This document shows positions 1 through 11,700 of a stretch of DNA of 64,000 bases, piece after piece. Source of the DNA: Aphelocoma coerulescens. Lineage: Eukaryota; Chordata; Aves; Passeriformes; Corvidae. The stretch is taken from assembly GCF_041296385.1 (NCBI RefSeq), contig NC_091023.1, positions 6,944,924-7,008,923 on the forward strand. The letters are read 5' to 3'. The stretch's first letter is position 1; every line of letters begins with the position of its first letter. The notes under the pieces are model-generated. The model did no database searches. It was not told the DNA's origin and saw nothing but the letters and a program-made list of their open reading frames with translations. Both the position numbers and the translations under genes were made by a program.

Positions 1-115
1 GCATGAAACCAAGCTGTCAATAATAAAGTAATAAGTTTATCTCACTCATGTAGCAGAAAGGGAAAATCAGTAAACACAGACAGGTAAATAACTTCAGTCC
101 CACGTAGAAACTTAC

Positions 116-3100
116 ATGTTTGGGCTGGATTTCAATTCTGCGAATCAGTTCTGTGTTCTCCCAATCATAGAAAGCCAAGCCATTAACAGATCTGACTCCC
201 AACAAAAAGCCACCATAGATGCCTGCAAGAAAGTAAAGGTGGAAGAAATCCACGTTGTGCAAAAACCACACCAACATATTTATTTTTAAAGTACTTACCT
301 TCTGCTCCAAAATCAGGTTTGAACGACTTCTTCTCTTTGAAATTTTTAAATATCTTTACAACACTGTTGCTCTCCCTGATTGCATATCTAAATAAAGATT
401 AAATTGAAGAAAAACCAAAACAATTATTCAGTTTCTAAAGTAGCAAATTACTAAATCATAAGCTGCTACAAAACAACTGCATTTGAGTTATCTTCTAAAA
501 CTAGCAGAGTGCTAAAAATTCAAACTTTTAAAGCAGGACAATTAATTATTGGAAGTTCATTTTACATGCCTCTTTGGGTCTTCATGGCCTGAAAACTAAA
601 CTAAAGTAACAGCAGTAAATGTAATACAAAGGAAAAAATGAGCAAGACTTACTCTGAAGAGTCATGTGCCCACACAAACTCCTGTGCAGAACCAAAGCTC
701 TTGTTCCTCAGAGCCATGGCTGTGTAGATGATGTATTCACCATCACCACACACCACAACGAACCTGGGGCAGGAGAAAGAGGCATTTGTCAGTTATCTCT
801 GTTCAGTTCGATAGGCAGCAGCAAGAAGGCAAATTATCTGTAAAGGTAAAGGCTCCCATGGCCAATGTAATCACTGCAAACACAGAGCATGAGCTTTATA
901 TACTCCTAAAACATCATGGAACTGGATTTCCTTCCTGCATCGTGTTCCCTCTGCTCTCCACTGAGCAGCTCTTGTACCTTGTATCCCTTTCAGTTTAGCC
1001 TGTTAACAAAACTCCCCCAGCCAATTCAAGAGAAGTGATAAAAGAATGTATTACCGTCCATTAGGGTTGTGCTGAATTGTCTGAGGATAGATTTCACAGC
1101 TGCCCATATCCTTCACAGCCAGTGGCAACCGCTCTCCATCTTTGATTTCAGCATCTCCCATAGCTTTCAAGTTAGCCTGTTGGACTTCGGAATGTTTAGC
1201 CCAAATAATTTTTCCATTTGCATCCATGGACATGGCAGGTTCTTCACGACCAAGCTAGAAAGTAAGTAAGAAGTTAGGCTATGAAAAAAATACATTGTTG
1301 GTTTTCTTTTCAGTTGAAAATATCAAGTGAAATAGTCAATCTCTATTAAAAAAAAGCCAATTAAAATGCCAATATTTCAGTATTCTACCCATTATCCCAG
1401 AATGAGATATCAGTTGTTCTGCACACAGAAGACAGGGATGAATCACAATTTCTCATTTCAAACCATTAATTGTACCTTAACAATAATGCTGCCTTCATCA
1501 TATCCCAAAGCCACATTATTGGAGCCTCTCAAGCTGGCCACACACCACACCCTCTCCATGCCATAGTTCAGGGTGCTCTCCAGGCGGTAAGTGCTGGAGT
1601 GCCAAATGCGCACCGTTCCTAGGGAAAAACAAAGGGATGGATCCTTTAATCTCTCCTCAGTGTGAGGCCAGCAGGTTTGCAGCCACACCACAGGAAGAGT
1701 TCTCCCCTAAGTTCTTTTCCTGTCCTTTATACATCAGAAAACACAAAATTACCGTCTTCGGAGCCAGTGATGATGATGGGCAGCTCTGGATGGAAGCTGA
1801 CACATGACACATTCTGAGCATGTCCTTCCAGTGTTTGGACACAGGTTTTATTCTGAAAGAAACAGAGAATGAGGTGCTACATTTTAACCTTTATTTCTTA
1901 AAACAAATCACCCCCAAATCCAAAATATATCTGAAAACTCCCTAGATTTCTTACATTTCCAAGGCGTTCAAACAACAGCACTAAGCTATTGAAAACTGTG
2001 ATTGTATTCAGTTGTACCTCCTGCCCAGAAGAAAATATTTATTTCTCTTGACGGAGGCCTTTTCCTCTACTTTCAGATATGTTAATGCCTAGAAAACATG
2101 CTTTCTCAGAGCTGCATAGCACAACTGATTAAAGCAAGATAGAAAGCTGAATTCACTGCAAAAAAAATTGTAACAAAACACTGCATTGCAGGTGAAAACA
2201 CATCTAATTTAGGTCTTTGGTAAGAATGTTCATTCACACAGTTGTGAAAGAGAGGCTACTCTGCTTGAGATAACTAGGATGGAAGTATGTATCCGGAGTC
2301 TCCAGCTGTACATGGTGGCAAAATTTCAAGCACTGTTGTGTATTATTCATTACTGCAGTGAATGCTTAAATTAACAGTGCCAGCTTTAACTTCTGGGCTT
2401 GCATTTACTCTGAGGCAGTAAGTTTTAACAACCAGAAAGTACCACCTAACAACTTTTGTCTTGCCCTTCTGGCCATTCAGATACTTGTACACAGGAGGAA
2501 CTTTTGAGTTCTAGGGTCCAGCAACAGAATGGAATCCCTGGATTAGATCTCTCTTTCCTGTAGAGCATTCAAACAGGGCACCTCATGACTCCTGCCAAGG
2601 AGAGGCACACACATGTGTGTGCATGCAACACATGAGGCTGTGCCAATGTGCACAGGATGAAAAAGGAGGGGGGGATGCAATAAAGAATGAAGAAAAAAAA
2701 GAGAAGTGGAAGGATGGAAAGAGTTGATACCAGAGCAATATTTACACTTGAACACAGAAGAAGAACAGCCTAATCCACAAACATGAAGCCTAAAAGGGAG
2801 GGATCAATTTTGTCACAAGGAAAAAGTCTAACGCTAACAACAGAAACTTGATACCAAATGTGGCAGCCTGCAAAGGGCTCCTGAGGAGTTGAGCACTCAC
2901 CTGGTAGTCCCAGATCTTCACCAGCCGGTCATCTGCCCCAGAAATGAGGTATGGCTTGTCCCCACCACTGTAATAGTCAATGCAGTTTACTCCTTTCTCG
3001 TGGCCTTCCAAGGTGAAGTTGGGAGATGATGATCCGAGCTGCCACACCTTGCCAGAAAAGACCCAACAAAACACAGCCATGTGTACTTAGTGACCTTTTG

Positions 3101-6100
3101 TGTCCAGGTCACCCCTGGCAAACACAGTGGGCATCCAGAGGTACTTTACAAGTCCAAAGAGAAATAATACAGAATTCCAAAGACACAGTTGTTTTCTTCG
3201 GTGAAAAACCTCAACAACTGCTCAGTCAACTACCAGTCCTTCCCCCAATAAACACAAATAACATGCTGAATTGCCCATGTTCTGCTCATACCTCTAAATA
3301 ATGAAATTGGTTTCTTTAAACTTTTTTTTAAGGACATTAAACCATATAAAGCACTGCTTTTAAGAAGTAGTATATGTTTATAAAATTAACTAGTAACTAA
3401 TTATTATCATACATGAGTTTCATCCAAATGTCTTGAATTTTAATTTTTCCAGTAACATTAAAGAATATAAAATCTCATATTAAATGAAGATACAAAATGA
3501 AGCAAGTCAAGTGTAGCTATACTACTGTTTCCTCATCATTGTTTATCACAGCAAATAAACACCTCAACATCTGTGGACATGTGAAATCAGTGGTGGCTTT
3601 TTACAGCCAATATACTGATAATGAACAGGAAATGTGAGGAAGTGTCACTGCTCAGTGGCTGCCAACCTGTAGTCACAGATATTTAGTTACAGCTGCACAG
3701 CAAATGAGACTCATCAGGGTCTGCCATGAGAAGGCTGAAGGCATCTTTGGAAACAATTCAATGCATGGATAGCCAAGGACATGAGAGTAATGGGAGAGAC
3801 ACCTTTACCAGGGTTTAGTTTTTTCTTTTAATGCACAGTTAGTCTTTATTCACTATATAGTTTCAATATGCCCAAACCACTCACTGACAGTATAACCATT
3901 ACTCCTCTCCAATATTTCTGTGTAGTCCAAATGGAGATATAGCACTTAAAAGAGTTTTAACAACTACTTTTCAATGATTAGAGGCAACAGGTAATCTGAT
4001 AAATTTACTGAATTACTAAGCAGGTGCCTGGACCAATGTCCAGGTCTTTGTTCAGTCAAAATTCTGGTATTGCACCTGCTTTTAAGAATACTGACCCATC
4101 ATCCACACAGGATTATTGGTTTGTGTATGCTGATAATCACTTAATGACTAAAAAACCCAAATATAGTTTTTCTACCTTAATTGTCCTATCCAAAGAGGCA
4201 CTGGCAAACTGATTGTTGTCTTTTGGGTTTATGACAATCTGCATGACGTAATGGGTGTGTCCTTCAAAGACCTGAGAACAAGACCATTTTTTATCCCAGT
4301 CCCAGAGTTTAATCAGCATGTCATCTGAAAAAAACCACAAACAACAAACAACCAAGCTTCAGTGAGTGATTGCTACCTTTTTAAACTGCATAATTTTCCA
4401 TCACTTCATGTTAAAGGCTGGAATAATCTGCTAATAATCTATTTTGATCTGTAGGACTACCAGTTCTGGCAGAAGGACTGCAGGGAGTAAAAGTTTCTCA
4501 AAAAGGTTGTCCAGTAGTGGTGATAAAACTAAAAAGAAATACCTCTGTCTTAAAAAAAATACCTCTCCTTTAAAAAGGAGGTTAAGAATCAAGGTATTGA
4601 ATTGTTAATCTTAAAATAGTGGGCAGACATTAAGCAATTGGCCCCGTGCTTTGTTCTGCAGCACCTGCTCTGGGGAGTGCTAAGGATGAAGCAGAGACAG
4701 CAAATCTGGGTCCTCAAGTACCTTCAACAGCAAAACACAGAAATACACAGTGCCTGTGACTCACAGAGCTCTCTGCAGTCCTGCAGAGACTACATTAGTG
4801 TAAGGTTTCCAGGAAGGAAAAGGACTGAGCAGCACAATCTAAGTGTTCTTGGGCAAGGTCTGATGGGACACTGGGGTCTTCCTCAGTAACTCAGATCACC
4901 TCAAAGAACAGAGAATTCAGTGGTATTTTGGGAAAAAAAGATGAAAGTTATCTGTTGCTTTCAAGTCAGATTCCCAGCTAAAAACTTACTCCAAACCACT
5001 ATGAAATCTTTTAAAAACACAACTTGAGCTGTAATTAGAGAGTTTGCCACACTGATTAGCACATATATGAATGCTTCTTCTGGCAGATATTAAGAGAGAA
5101 GGCTCTTTGCTCTTCTCTGACAAGAACACAAGCCATTATATTTTAAATTGTAAGTGCAGTTGATATTTCACTAAAGAAACATGAATGCATCTAGCAAAGA
5201 AACAACAAAATGACAACTGTCACACTGGCTACTTGCTCAAGGAATCCTGAGTCTTCCCAAGAAGACTTGCAATCCCTCACTGCACAGAAAACAGGAGCCT
5301 GAAAATAGCTGGTTATCGAATATGAAAATATCCCAAAGGACTCTCACCACTGCTTGTCAGGATGAAGGGCTGCGTGGGGTGCACAGCAATGCACCGGATG
5401 TAGTCGGAATGGGCTTCAAACATGTGAACTCTTTCCAGGGTGTTGTAATTAAAAACTCTGATCTGCATGTCATCCTAGGAAAGGGAAGAAAAGCCACATG
5501 AAAGTAAGTCTCTTGTGCAGTGCACCTTCTACGCAATGCAGGGGAGGTAGGAAAAAACATTCCATCATTGAAGACAATAAAAAGTTTAAAAATTTTTGTT
5601 TGCTAATGATACACACTATACTTGGATTCAGAAGGCTATAAACTACACATTGCTGTTCCAAGTCATTTATGAAATGGAAAAAACTTCAACCAAACTTTCA
5701 TTTTACAAGTAACTGGGTCATGGCAGCATAAGATAATGAAATGAAATGTACTCTGTGTACAGGGCAGAAGACTAGGAAATGAAAGTTGAGACAAAAGTAT
5801 TTCCTTAATTTAGCCAAAAAATATTCACTTCATAAAGAAAAATGTGTTACCAAGACTAGAATACAACTATTCCTCCCAAGGTAGATTCACTGAATAAAAG
5901 CAGAGATTTTTTTTCTACAGGTGAGCAAAAAGAAAAAAATTACTTTTAATATAACCAAGAACAAAAATAGAAAGCAATTTCTAATTCATCTTACCTAGGA
6001 TTGTCAATAGTTTCATCTTAGTTAAATTTGCACCAATAATACTGAGTCAGAACTGTGTGCTGAGTATGTTCCAGTTAGCAGTAGAAGCTGAACTACATCT

Positions 6101-7998
6101 ACCTGGCATTACCTGCAGAGTTAGTCACCTTAGCAGCTTGCTCTCTTTTGAAATGAAAAGTTTAAGCTTCTAAGTTTCCTTAAAGGAGAAAATTTCTGGG
6201 AAACTGTAGTGAAGTATTCCCTTCTCCTCTACAAATTCATATCAGGTCAGATTATTACGTGATGCACAAAGTAACAGCGTGACAATAAATTAGAGAAAGT
6301 GCAGCTGCATAAGAAACCACAAGTGGAGAACAGCTTACAGCTCCAGTAACAACCCAGTTCTTCCTCGCCACGAATTTGGCAGCTCTCACAGGCAGGTCAC
6401 ACACTTCAAAATTCTTCACCAGAGTCTAAAAATAAAAATAGTTAAGTTTATAGCACTGGAGAAAATACCAATTTTGAAATCAGATCTGTATGCTTTCTTA
6501 ACAGTGTCCAATATATCAGTTGTCTACTGATACAGTAACTTTTGTACTCAGACAGAGGAGAGCACAGTCAATTAGTGGGAGTGATTGAAGATTCTCTTAT
6601 AAATTCAATTTTTCAACACTAGATACACATCTGTCAGTTCTGAATACTTCATAATAAGGGACAACTAACGCCATCACCTGTGTTTCATGGTTCCAAACAC
6701 AAACACTGCCATTGTAAAGGCTGGCCAGCATCCATGGCTCTGTGGGATGCAGGTCCACGCTCTTCACCCGGTCAGACCGGGCTGTCAGCTTCCGCTTGAT
6801 ATCGAGTCGGAGAGGCTGGGGGGAAAAGAATTGGGAATGAATACTAGGTTTTTTAACAGGAAACTGGCACAGAACAGGGAAAAGGAGAGCTGAAGTTTAC
6901 TCGTAGAATAAAAAGAGCCAATCCTGCTTTTCAGGCAGACAGAAGGTTACTACTCTTTCCTACGCAGCTGCGTATTTGTTTTTGTAGGAAGCATCACATC
7001 CCCACCAATGGCAATGGGCCTGTTTAATTTAATTCTGTGAAATTCATAATTTCTTCGTACTGTAAAAAGTATCTCCAGTAGAGTCAAAAAAATAAAAGAT
7101 GCACTGCACATCTTCCTGGTGTCCCCGAACTATGAAAGCAAAGCAAAGAGAACTTGCTCCTAACATAAATGTTAGAAAATTAATCTTCCTGCTACTTCGC
7201 CTGACAAATCAGGAAGGAAAGTCAGTTATGACAATAGAGCACAACAACATTTGCCCATTATAAATTTGCTTGCATTAGCAATTCCCTAATTACATTCTAG
7301 AATGGAACACTATCTTGTAGAAACTGAGAGGAGGGAAAATTTAAGTCTTTCCCTTACAAAAAAGGCTCTGACCTTCCACTTTCATCACTGGCAATGTAAA
7401 GCCAGAGTATTTAAAAGGCAAGGTGATTTTCTAAAATATTCGAGGCATTACAGATTCATTTAGACAGTCATTTGATATCACTTAACGCTGCTTTTATCTC
7501 AGAGAACTTAGTGGATAATAGCTGATCAGAGAACACTGCATGTATTAATAAAGCCTGCAGTTACATATGTTAGACATTGCAAGGAGAAAAAGCCACCTAG
7601 TTATCATGTAGTGCCTGTATTACAGACATGACATCTGACGGTAGAGATGAATCTGGGGTTCATTCTCCTGCTACAAACATTGGGAAGGCAAGCACAACTA
7701 CACTTGATTCTGTGCTTATCCTTGGAACTGCTGGGATCTGCGGCTCCCAAGGGCCGGGAACAGCCGATCCGAGGGCTGAGTGCGACACGCACTCCGAACT
7801 CCGGGACAACTGCTCGGTCGGTCTGAGGAGCACCCCGCGGGCAGCGCTGCGCTGCCGCTCCGGCCCCCTCCTGCCCCTCGGCTCCGCCGATCGCGGGGCT
7901 GCGCTGCCTCGCCGGGGCCGGGGTGGGGCGGTCACCCTCCCTCAGCGGGGGCGAGAGCACCCCCGGGGACACCGTCCGTCGCTGCCCGCGCTCACCAT
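116..7998 (-). CDS. COPB2: Coatomer subunit beta' (beta'-COP), 5' two-thirds of the coding exons, partial
   Basis: Subunit of the COPI coat that drives retrograde Golgi-to-ER and intra-Golgi vesicle traffic; its WD40 propellers bind dilysine (KKxx) cargo tails. Twelve coding exons read on the minus strand, all with GT-AG introns and matching phases: 7996-7998, 6678-6815, 6339-6425, 5348-5474, 4176-4324, 2901-3047, 1753-1852, 1476-1618, 1055-1254, 653-763, 299-387 and 116-222. Together they give 1401 nt, 467 codons, of a protein of about 906 residues in human. The first exon contributes only the ATG; exon 2 resumes with [10 protein letters not shown], the known N-terminus. WD40 signatures are clear: [41 protein letters not shown] and VRIWHSS, with GH motifs such as [16 protein letters not shown] and LEGHAQNV. 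The second propeller begins around residue 310 and is cut off after IEIQPKH, where a GTAAGT donor lies at 115. The remaining exons, with the alpha-solenoid region, lie beyond the left edge. No frameshift or in-frame stop was seen. Identity is certain from near-identity to the vertebrate protein. Confidence 0.98.
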
Positions 7999-8104
7999 GG
8001 CCCCGCTGCGCCGCTCCGCTGCCGCCGCCCGGGCAGGATCCGACCTCCGACGTGGAGCTTCCGGGCCCGCCGCTCTCGCGACAGCGCCGCCGCGGCACCC
8101 GGCG

Positions 8105-8114
8105 TCTCGCGAGA
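8105..8114. promoter_or_regulatory. TCTCGCGAGA palindromic promoter element
   Basis: Exact 10-bp palindrome TCTCGCGAGA, about 107 bp upstream of the COPB2 ATG. This element is known from a subset of TATA-less, CpG-island housekeeping promoters in vertebrates. A related half site, CTCTCGCGACA, lies close by at about 8073-8083. The sequence match is direct; activity is inferred. Confidence 0.6.
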
Positions 8115-8130
8115 ACGAGGCGCCCCAGCG

Positions 8131-8149
8131 GGATGCCGGGATATGTAGT
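8131..8149. promoter_or_regulatory. ZNF143/THAP11-like site 1
   Basis: The plus strand reads GGATGCCGGGATATGTAGT, close to the long ZNF143 (Staf) consensus whose diagnostic end is TGTAGT, reverse complement ACTACA. It lies about 135 bp upstream of the COPB2 start codon in the CpG island. Such sites are common close to housekeeping transcription starts. It was matched by eye; no score was computed. Confidence 0.5.
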
Positions 8150-8182
8150 CGGCGGCGGCAGGCCGCGCGGCGCGGGGCAGGT

Positions 8183-8194
8183 TGGGAGTTGTAG
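8183..8194. promoter_or_regulatory. ZNF143/THAP11-like site 2
   Basis: TGGGAGTTGTAG matches the core of the ZNF143 consensus (TGGGAATTGTAG) with one difference. It is the second such site within about 60 bp and has the same orientation as site 1. It sits about 40 bp from the end of the CR1 element. Confidence 0.5.
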
Positions 8195-8235
8195 CTCCGC
8201 GCGCTGCCTCAGGAGCGGAGGGGGGCGCTGGGAGC

Positions 8236-8735
8236 CACGGAATCACAGACTTGGAAGGGACCCGCGAGGATCCTCGAACCCAGCTCCTGACCCTGCAGGC
8301 GACACCCCATGGAGGGTCACACCGTGTGTCTGAGAGCGTTTCCCAAACAATTCTTGAATTCTGTCAGGCTTGGTGCTGTGACCACTGCCCTGGGGAGCCT
8401 GCTCAGTGCCCAACCTCTGTGTGAACAACTTTTTCCTGATACCCAGTCTCAGCCTCCCCTAACCCAGCTCTCTGTCGTTCCCTCGGGTCCTGTAACTGGT
8501 CACCACAGAGCAGAGATCGGTACCGGCCCCTCCGCTTCCCCTCATGAGGATGCTGTAGATTGCTATGAAGTCTCCCCTCAGCCTCCTCCAGGCAGAACAG
8601 ACCCAAGTGTCCTAACCCACTCATACGGCTTCCCCTCCCTCGCCATCCTCGTGGCCCTCCTTTGGACACTCTCAAGTAGCTGAATGTCTTTTTTATGTTG
8701 TGGTGCCCAAAACTGTGTCCCCGCAGTGTCCCCTC
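8236..8735 (-). mobile_element. CR1 LINE fragment, 3' part, 5' truncated
   Basis: Reading the plus strand, the block opens with the reverse complement of a CR1 3' tail (AATCACAGACTTGGAAGGGA) and continues through phrases diagnostic of the reversed CR1 3' half: TGACCACTGCCCTGGGGAGC, TTTTTCCTGATACCCAGTCT, AAGTCTCCCCTCAGCCTCCT and GGTGCCCAAAACTGTGT. The CR1 sense strand is therefore minus, with its 3' end at about 8236 facing the COPB2 promoter. It is truncated near 8735, as is usual for CR1. Divergence from the consensus I remember is moderate, so the insertion is old. The open frames over this block (8309-8683 plus, 8403-8864 minus) are by-products of the repeat. Confidence 0.9.
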
Positions 8736-8736
8736 A

Positions 8737-11700
8737 GAGTCCCTTGTGCAGTCCCCCTGTGTGACCTTGGACTTCTCAGTTAGAGGATGGTGGTGAAGAG
8801 CTCCCGGGCAGTGCCCAGCTGTGACTGGTCCCGTCCCCCTCAGTGCAGTCTCAGTGTGCACCATGGTGACACTGGGTGAGGGGATAAGTCCTTGGTGACA
8901 GTGCTATGGAGTGACCCTGGCAAGGAGCCCAGCATGCCCATCTGTCTCAAAAACAAAGACATGAGCCTGGTCAGTCCTGCAGACCTTGAGACAGGCAATG
9001 TGACACATTTCTTAATCATTTTGCCGGCTAAAGTTGCTGCAACTCCAAAGAGCATCAAATAGAAACATGGGGAAGGTGAGGGTTTGGGAAGCACCAGAGC
9101 ACAAGGAACCACTGTTGGGGGAATTTGTCCTATCCCTGCTGCCAGATTGAAGTTCCATCTCTAAAAATTGCATCTCCCACATTTCGTTGTATAAAGGAGA
9201 GGAATAACACAGATGATATTTCTATTCGTTGGGATTCAGTTAAAGAAAATTCTCCTTTTGATACAAGTGTTCAGCTGGGGATTAGGAACCCTGTGTCTTC
9301 TATCCCACAACACTGCAAGAAGGATTACACTGGCCTGGAGTGTTTGCAGTCTGAAGGACATAAACAAACAAAAGGGAGAGAGACAGAACAGTTACAGCAA
9401 TTCTTGTCACTTTCACTCCAAGGGAGAAAAGACAGATCATTAAAACTTAAAAAAAACGCCACAAGTCTGATGAAAAGTGAGAAGAGAAATGCCTGAAGCA
9501 AGAAAAGGGGCACAATATTGTCAACTGCTATGGGTGAGTTTAGACGTTCAGCTTTCTTCAAGTCTTGCTTTCCACTTTGAATTCATGACAGTGATGATTC
9601 TACAATGTAATGAATAATACTTAAAATGTTTGAGTACAGAATTTGAGGATGCAGAATCTGGATAACCTTGCCTAAAAGGAATGATTTGAGCAAAATTTAT
9701 GAATTTCGAGCATAGTTCATGACTTTTAGATGGCTGAGGTGGAATACTGAAAGAAGAGATGTAGAGGAAAGTGACCATAATAGAGAATGTAGGTAGTGGG
9801 GGATATACAGCACACACGGTATGTTTTTCCTTGAAAAAGTCAATGAAGTCCTGTCCAGAGAGAGATGAGACTATTACAGGGCAATTAAAGATGATCAGCA
9901 AGGTAAGGGAAAGATGAAGGTGTAGAGCTTGTTAGTCAAGAAAATAACAGCAGAGAAAGGAAGAAATTATTTTGCTGTTAGCTTCTCCTGGGAAGTTGTA
10001 ATAATAGAAAAGCTGAGGGGGAGAGAAAAAGCACAGGGTATATGCCAAGACTGACCTTAAAGTAGGAAAGAAGAAATGAAAAAAAGCAATTAAATGCAAA
10101 ATAAGAAATATTCCTCACAGCTTTTAGAGGCAAGTTTACCAGTTGGGTACCAGTTTTGAGTCAAAACTATGATCCATTGTGGAAATTAAATAGGTATACA
10201 GAGAAAATATATTATGTATTTGTTTGCCTTTCACATTCTTTCCTGTGTACCCTTTACTGGCCACTGTTTCACCAGGGGCTGTATACAAAACAGCTGGAGC
10301 CGTGGGATGTCTCTAAGAAGTCTTTTAGTACAGAGATTACATGAGAGCAAAATCTCTACTTCAGGTTCTTTTGTGTGACTCGACAGCTATTCTTATGCTT
10401 TACTGAAAGATATTATTCAGGTAAAGAAACCCTAACACAGTGTTTTATTCCAGAACAGTGAAACAGAGGTGACTTTGTTCCTTGTGGGCATTGCCCTGAA
10501 GTTCCTCAGTGCTGCCCCTTTCTTACCTCTGCCTGCTTGGCTCTGCAGTAGCACTTGCTGCAGCTTCCCTGGAGCAGCACACCTGTGCTGGGCATTTGGC
10601 TTTTTCCTCCCAGGCCAGAAAGAAATCTGGCATTTTCTTTACTTTGGAGGAAGGGCACAAACCTGAGTTTGCCTGTCTGCTGTAGCTACTTGATATCTTT
10701 AAGACCACAGACAGGGAAAGGGGAGAGAAAAAAATGATGTAGGGAAATGATGAGAGATGGCAGATAAGAAGAGTGCAACTACCGGCCTGGCTTCCTTCAA
10801 AAACCAGAATAAAGCTGTACAGAATATTTACAATGCAGTGTGAAGGGCCATTCCACAACTGCCTTCTTGTTAGGAGCACAACCAGTATTTCTGTAAAGTG
10901 TGGATGTAGGTGTGTATGTAAGTGTGTAATAAAGGAACTGGTAATAGGGTGTTGCAGGACACATTTCCTGTAGGTGCAAAGCTACTTTTAAATCTCTTGA
11001 AAGTTCTCAATACAAAGCACTAAAAAGGATCTTTTCATTACCCAAATAATTGTCTCTCAGGAGAGCCAATCCACTCAACCTTACATTTCTGAGATTTTGG
11101 CTTAGATTCTTTTGGCTATAAAATTATTGGCAGGTTTTGCATTCGTTTGGCAATAAAAAGTTTTTTTGGAAGTAAGATATAGCATTATAAGATTTAAAAA
11201 AAAGAGTACAATATCATTATTTCAGATAAAAATATTAAAGCGCCTTGGGATACCAATCACAAGCATCTATAGTTTATCCTTAGTGTACCAAATGAATTTT
11301 AACTGGTGTTTTAACAATAAAATACCAGTCCACTTTCTTTTTTTCTCAAGTAAAGACTAGAGGTCGGGAAATAAGAGCCATATCTATGTGGCTCATCCCA
11401 TATGTGTGAAAATTCATATCCAGCCATGGAATGCTGTCATTACCTGGTGTAATAAATATAATGTGTGCTGCTGCTTGCTGCAGTAGGCAGCTCAGTTCTG
11501 GGGTCCGAGGTTTCTTTGCCTTGATTGATCTACCCAGGATGCAAATTCTTTCTCCAGACCTCAGCCACTGCTGATTTTCCTCACAAGTGGCACCTCCTGG
11601 GATTGCTGCACTTCACTTAGGGGCTCAGCTCCCCAGTGCCTTGGGGCTTGACTAACTGAGGTGGTATTGAGGGCTTACTAATTCTCTAAGTGGTTTGTGA

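Larger units (their letters stand above)
7735..8240 (-). promoter_or_regulatory. COPB2: CpG-island promoter and first exon region of COPB2
   Basis: Base composition jumps to very GC-rich with dense CpG here, unlike the AT-rich surroundings. The COPB2 start codon (7996-7998) lies inside it. The island holds motifs typical of TATA-less housekeeping promoters: an ETS/GABP-type CCCGGAAG (minus strand, 8058-8065), a perfect palindrome TCTCGCGAGA (8105-8114), and two ZNF143/THAP11-like sites (8131-8149 and 8183-8194). No TATA box was found. The transcription start is inferred to lie a little above 8000 and is not determined here. The island is flanked on its upstream side by a CR1 element that begins near 8236. 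Confidence 0.85.

Noticed and set aside
7914..7951. Possible G-quadruplex: three GGGG runs plus GGGGG
   Set aside because: The fourth run is 18 bases away, so it does not fit the usual loop limits. It is also G-rich only on the strand that is not transcribed into COPB2 RNA.
7604..8428. Many overlapping long open frames on both strands (up to 188 codons)
   Set aside because: They lie in the GC-rich CpG island and adjoining CR1, where stop codons are rare. None has family similarity, and the only coding bases supported are the COPB2 ATG.
8309..8864. Open frames of 124 (plus) and 153 (minus) codons
   Set aside because: They fall over the CR1 fragment and its flank. They do not read as an intact CR1 reverse transcriptase or any host gene.
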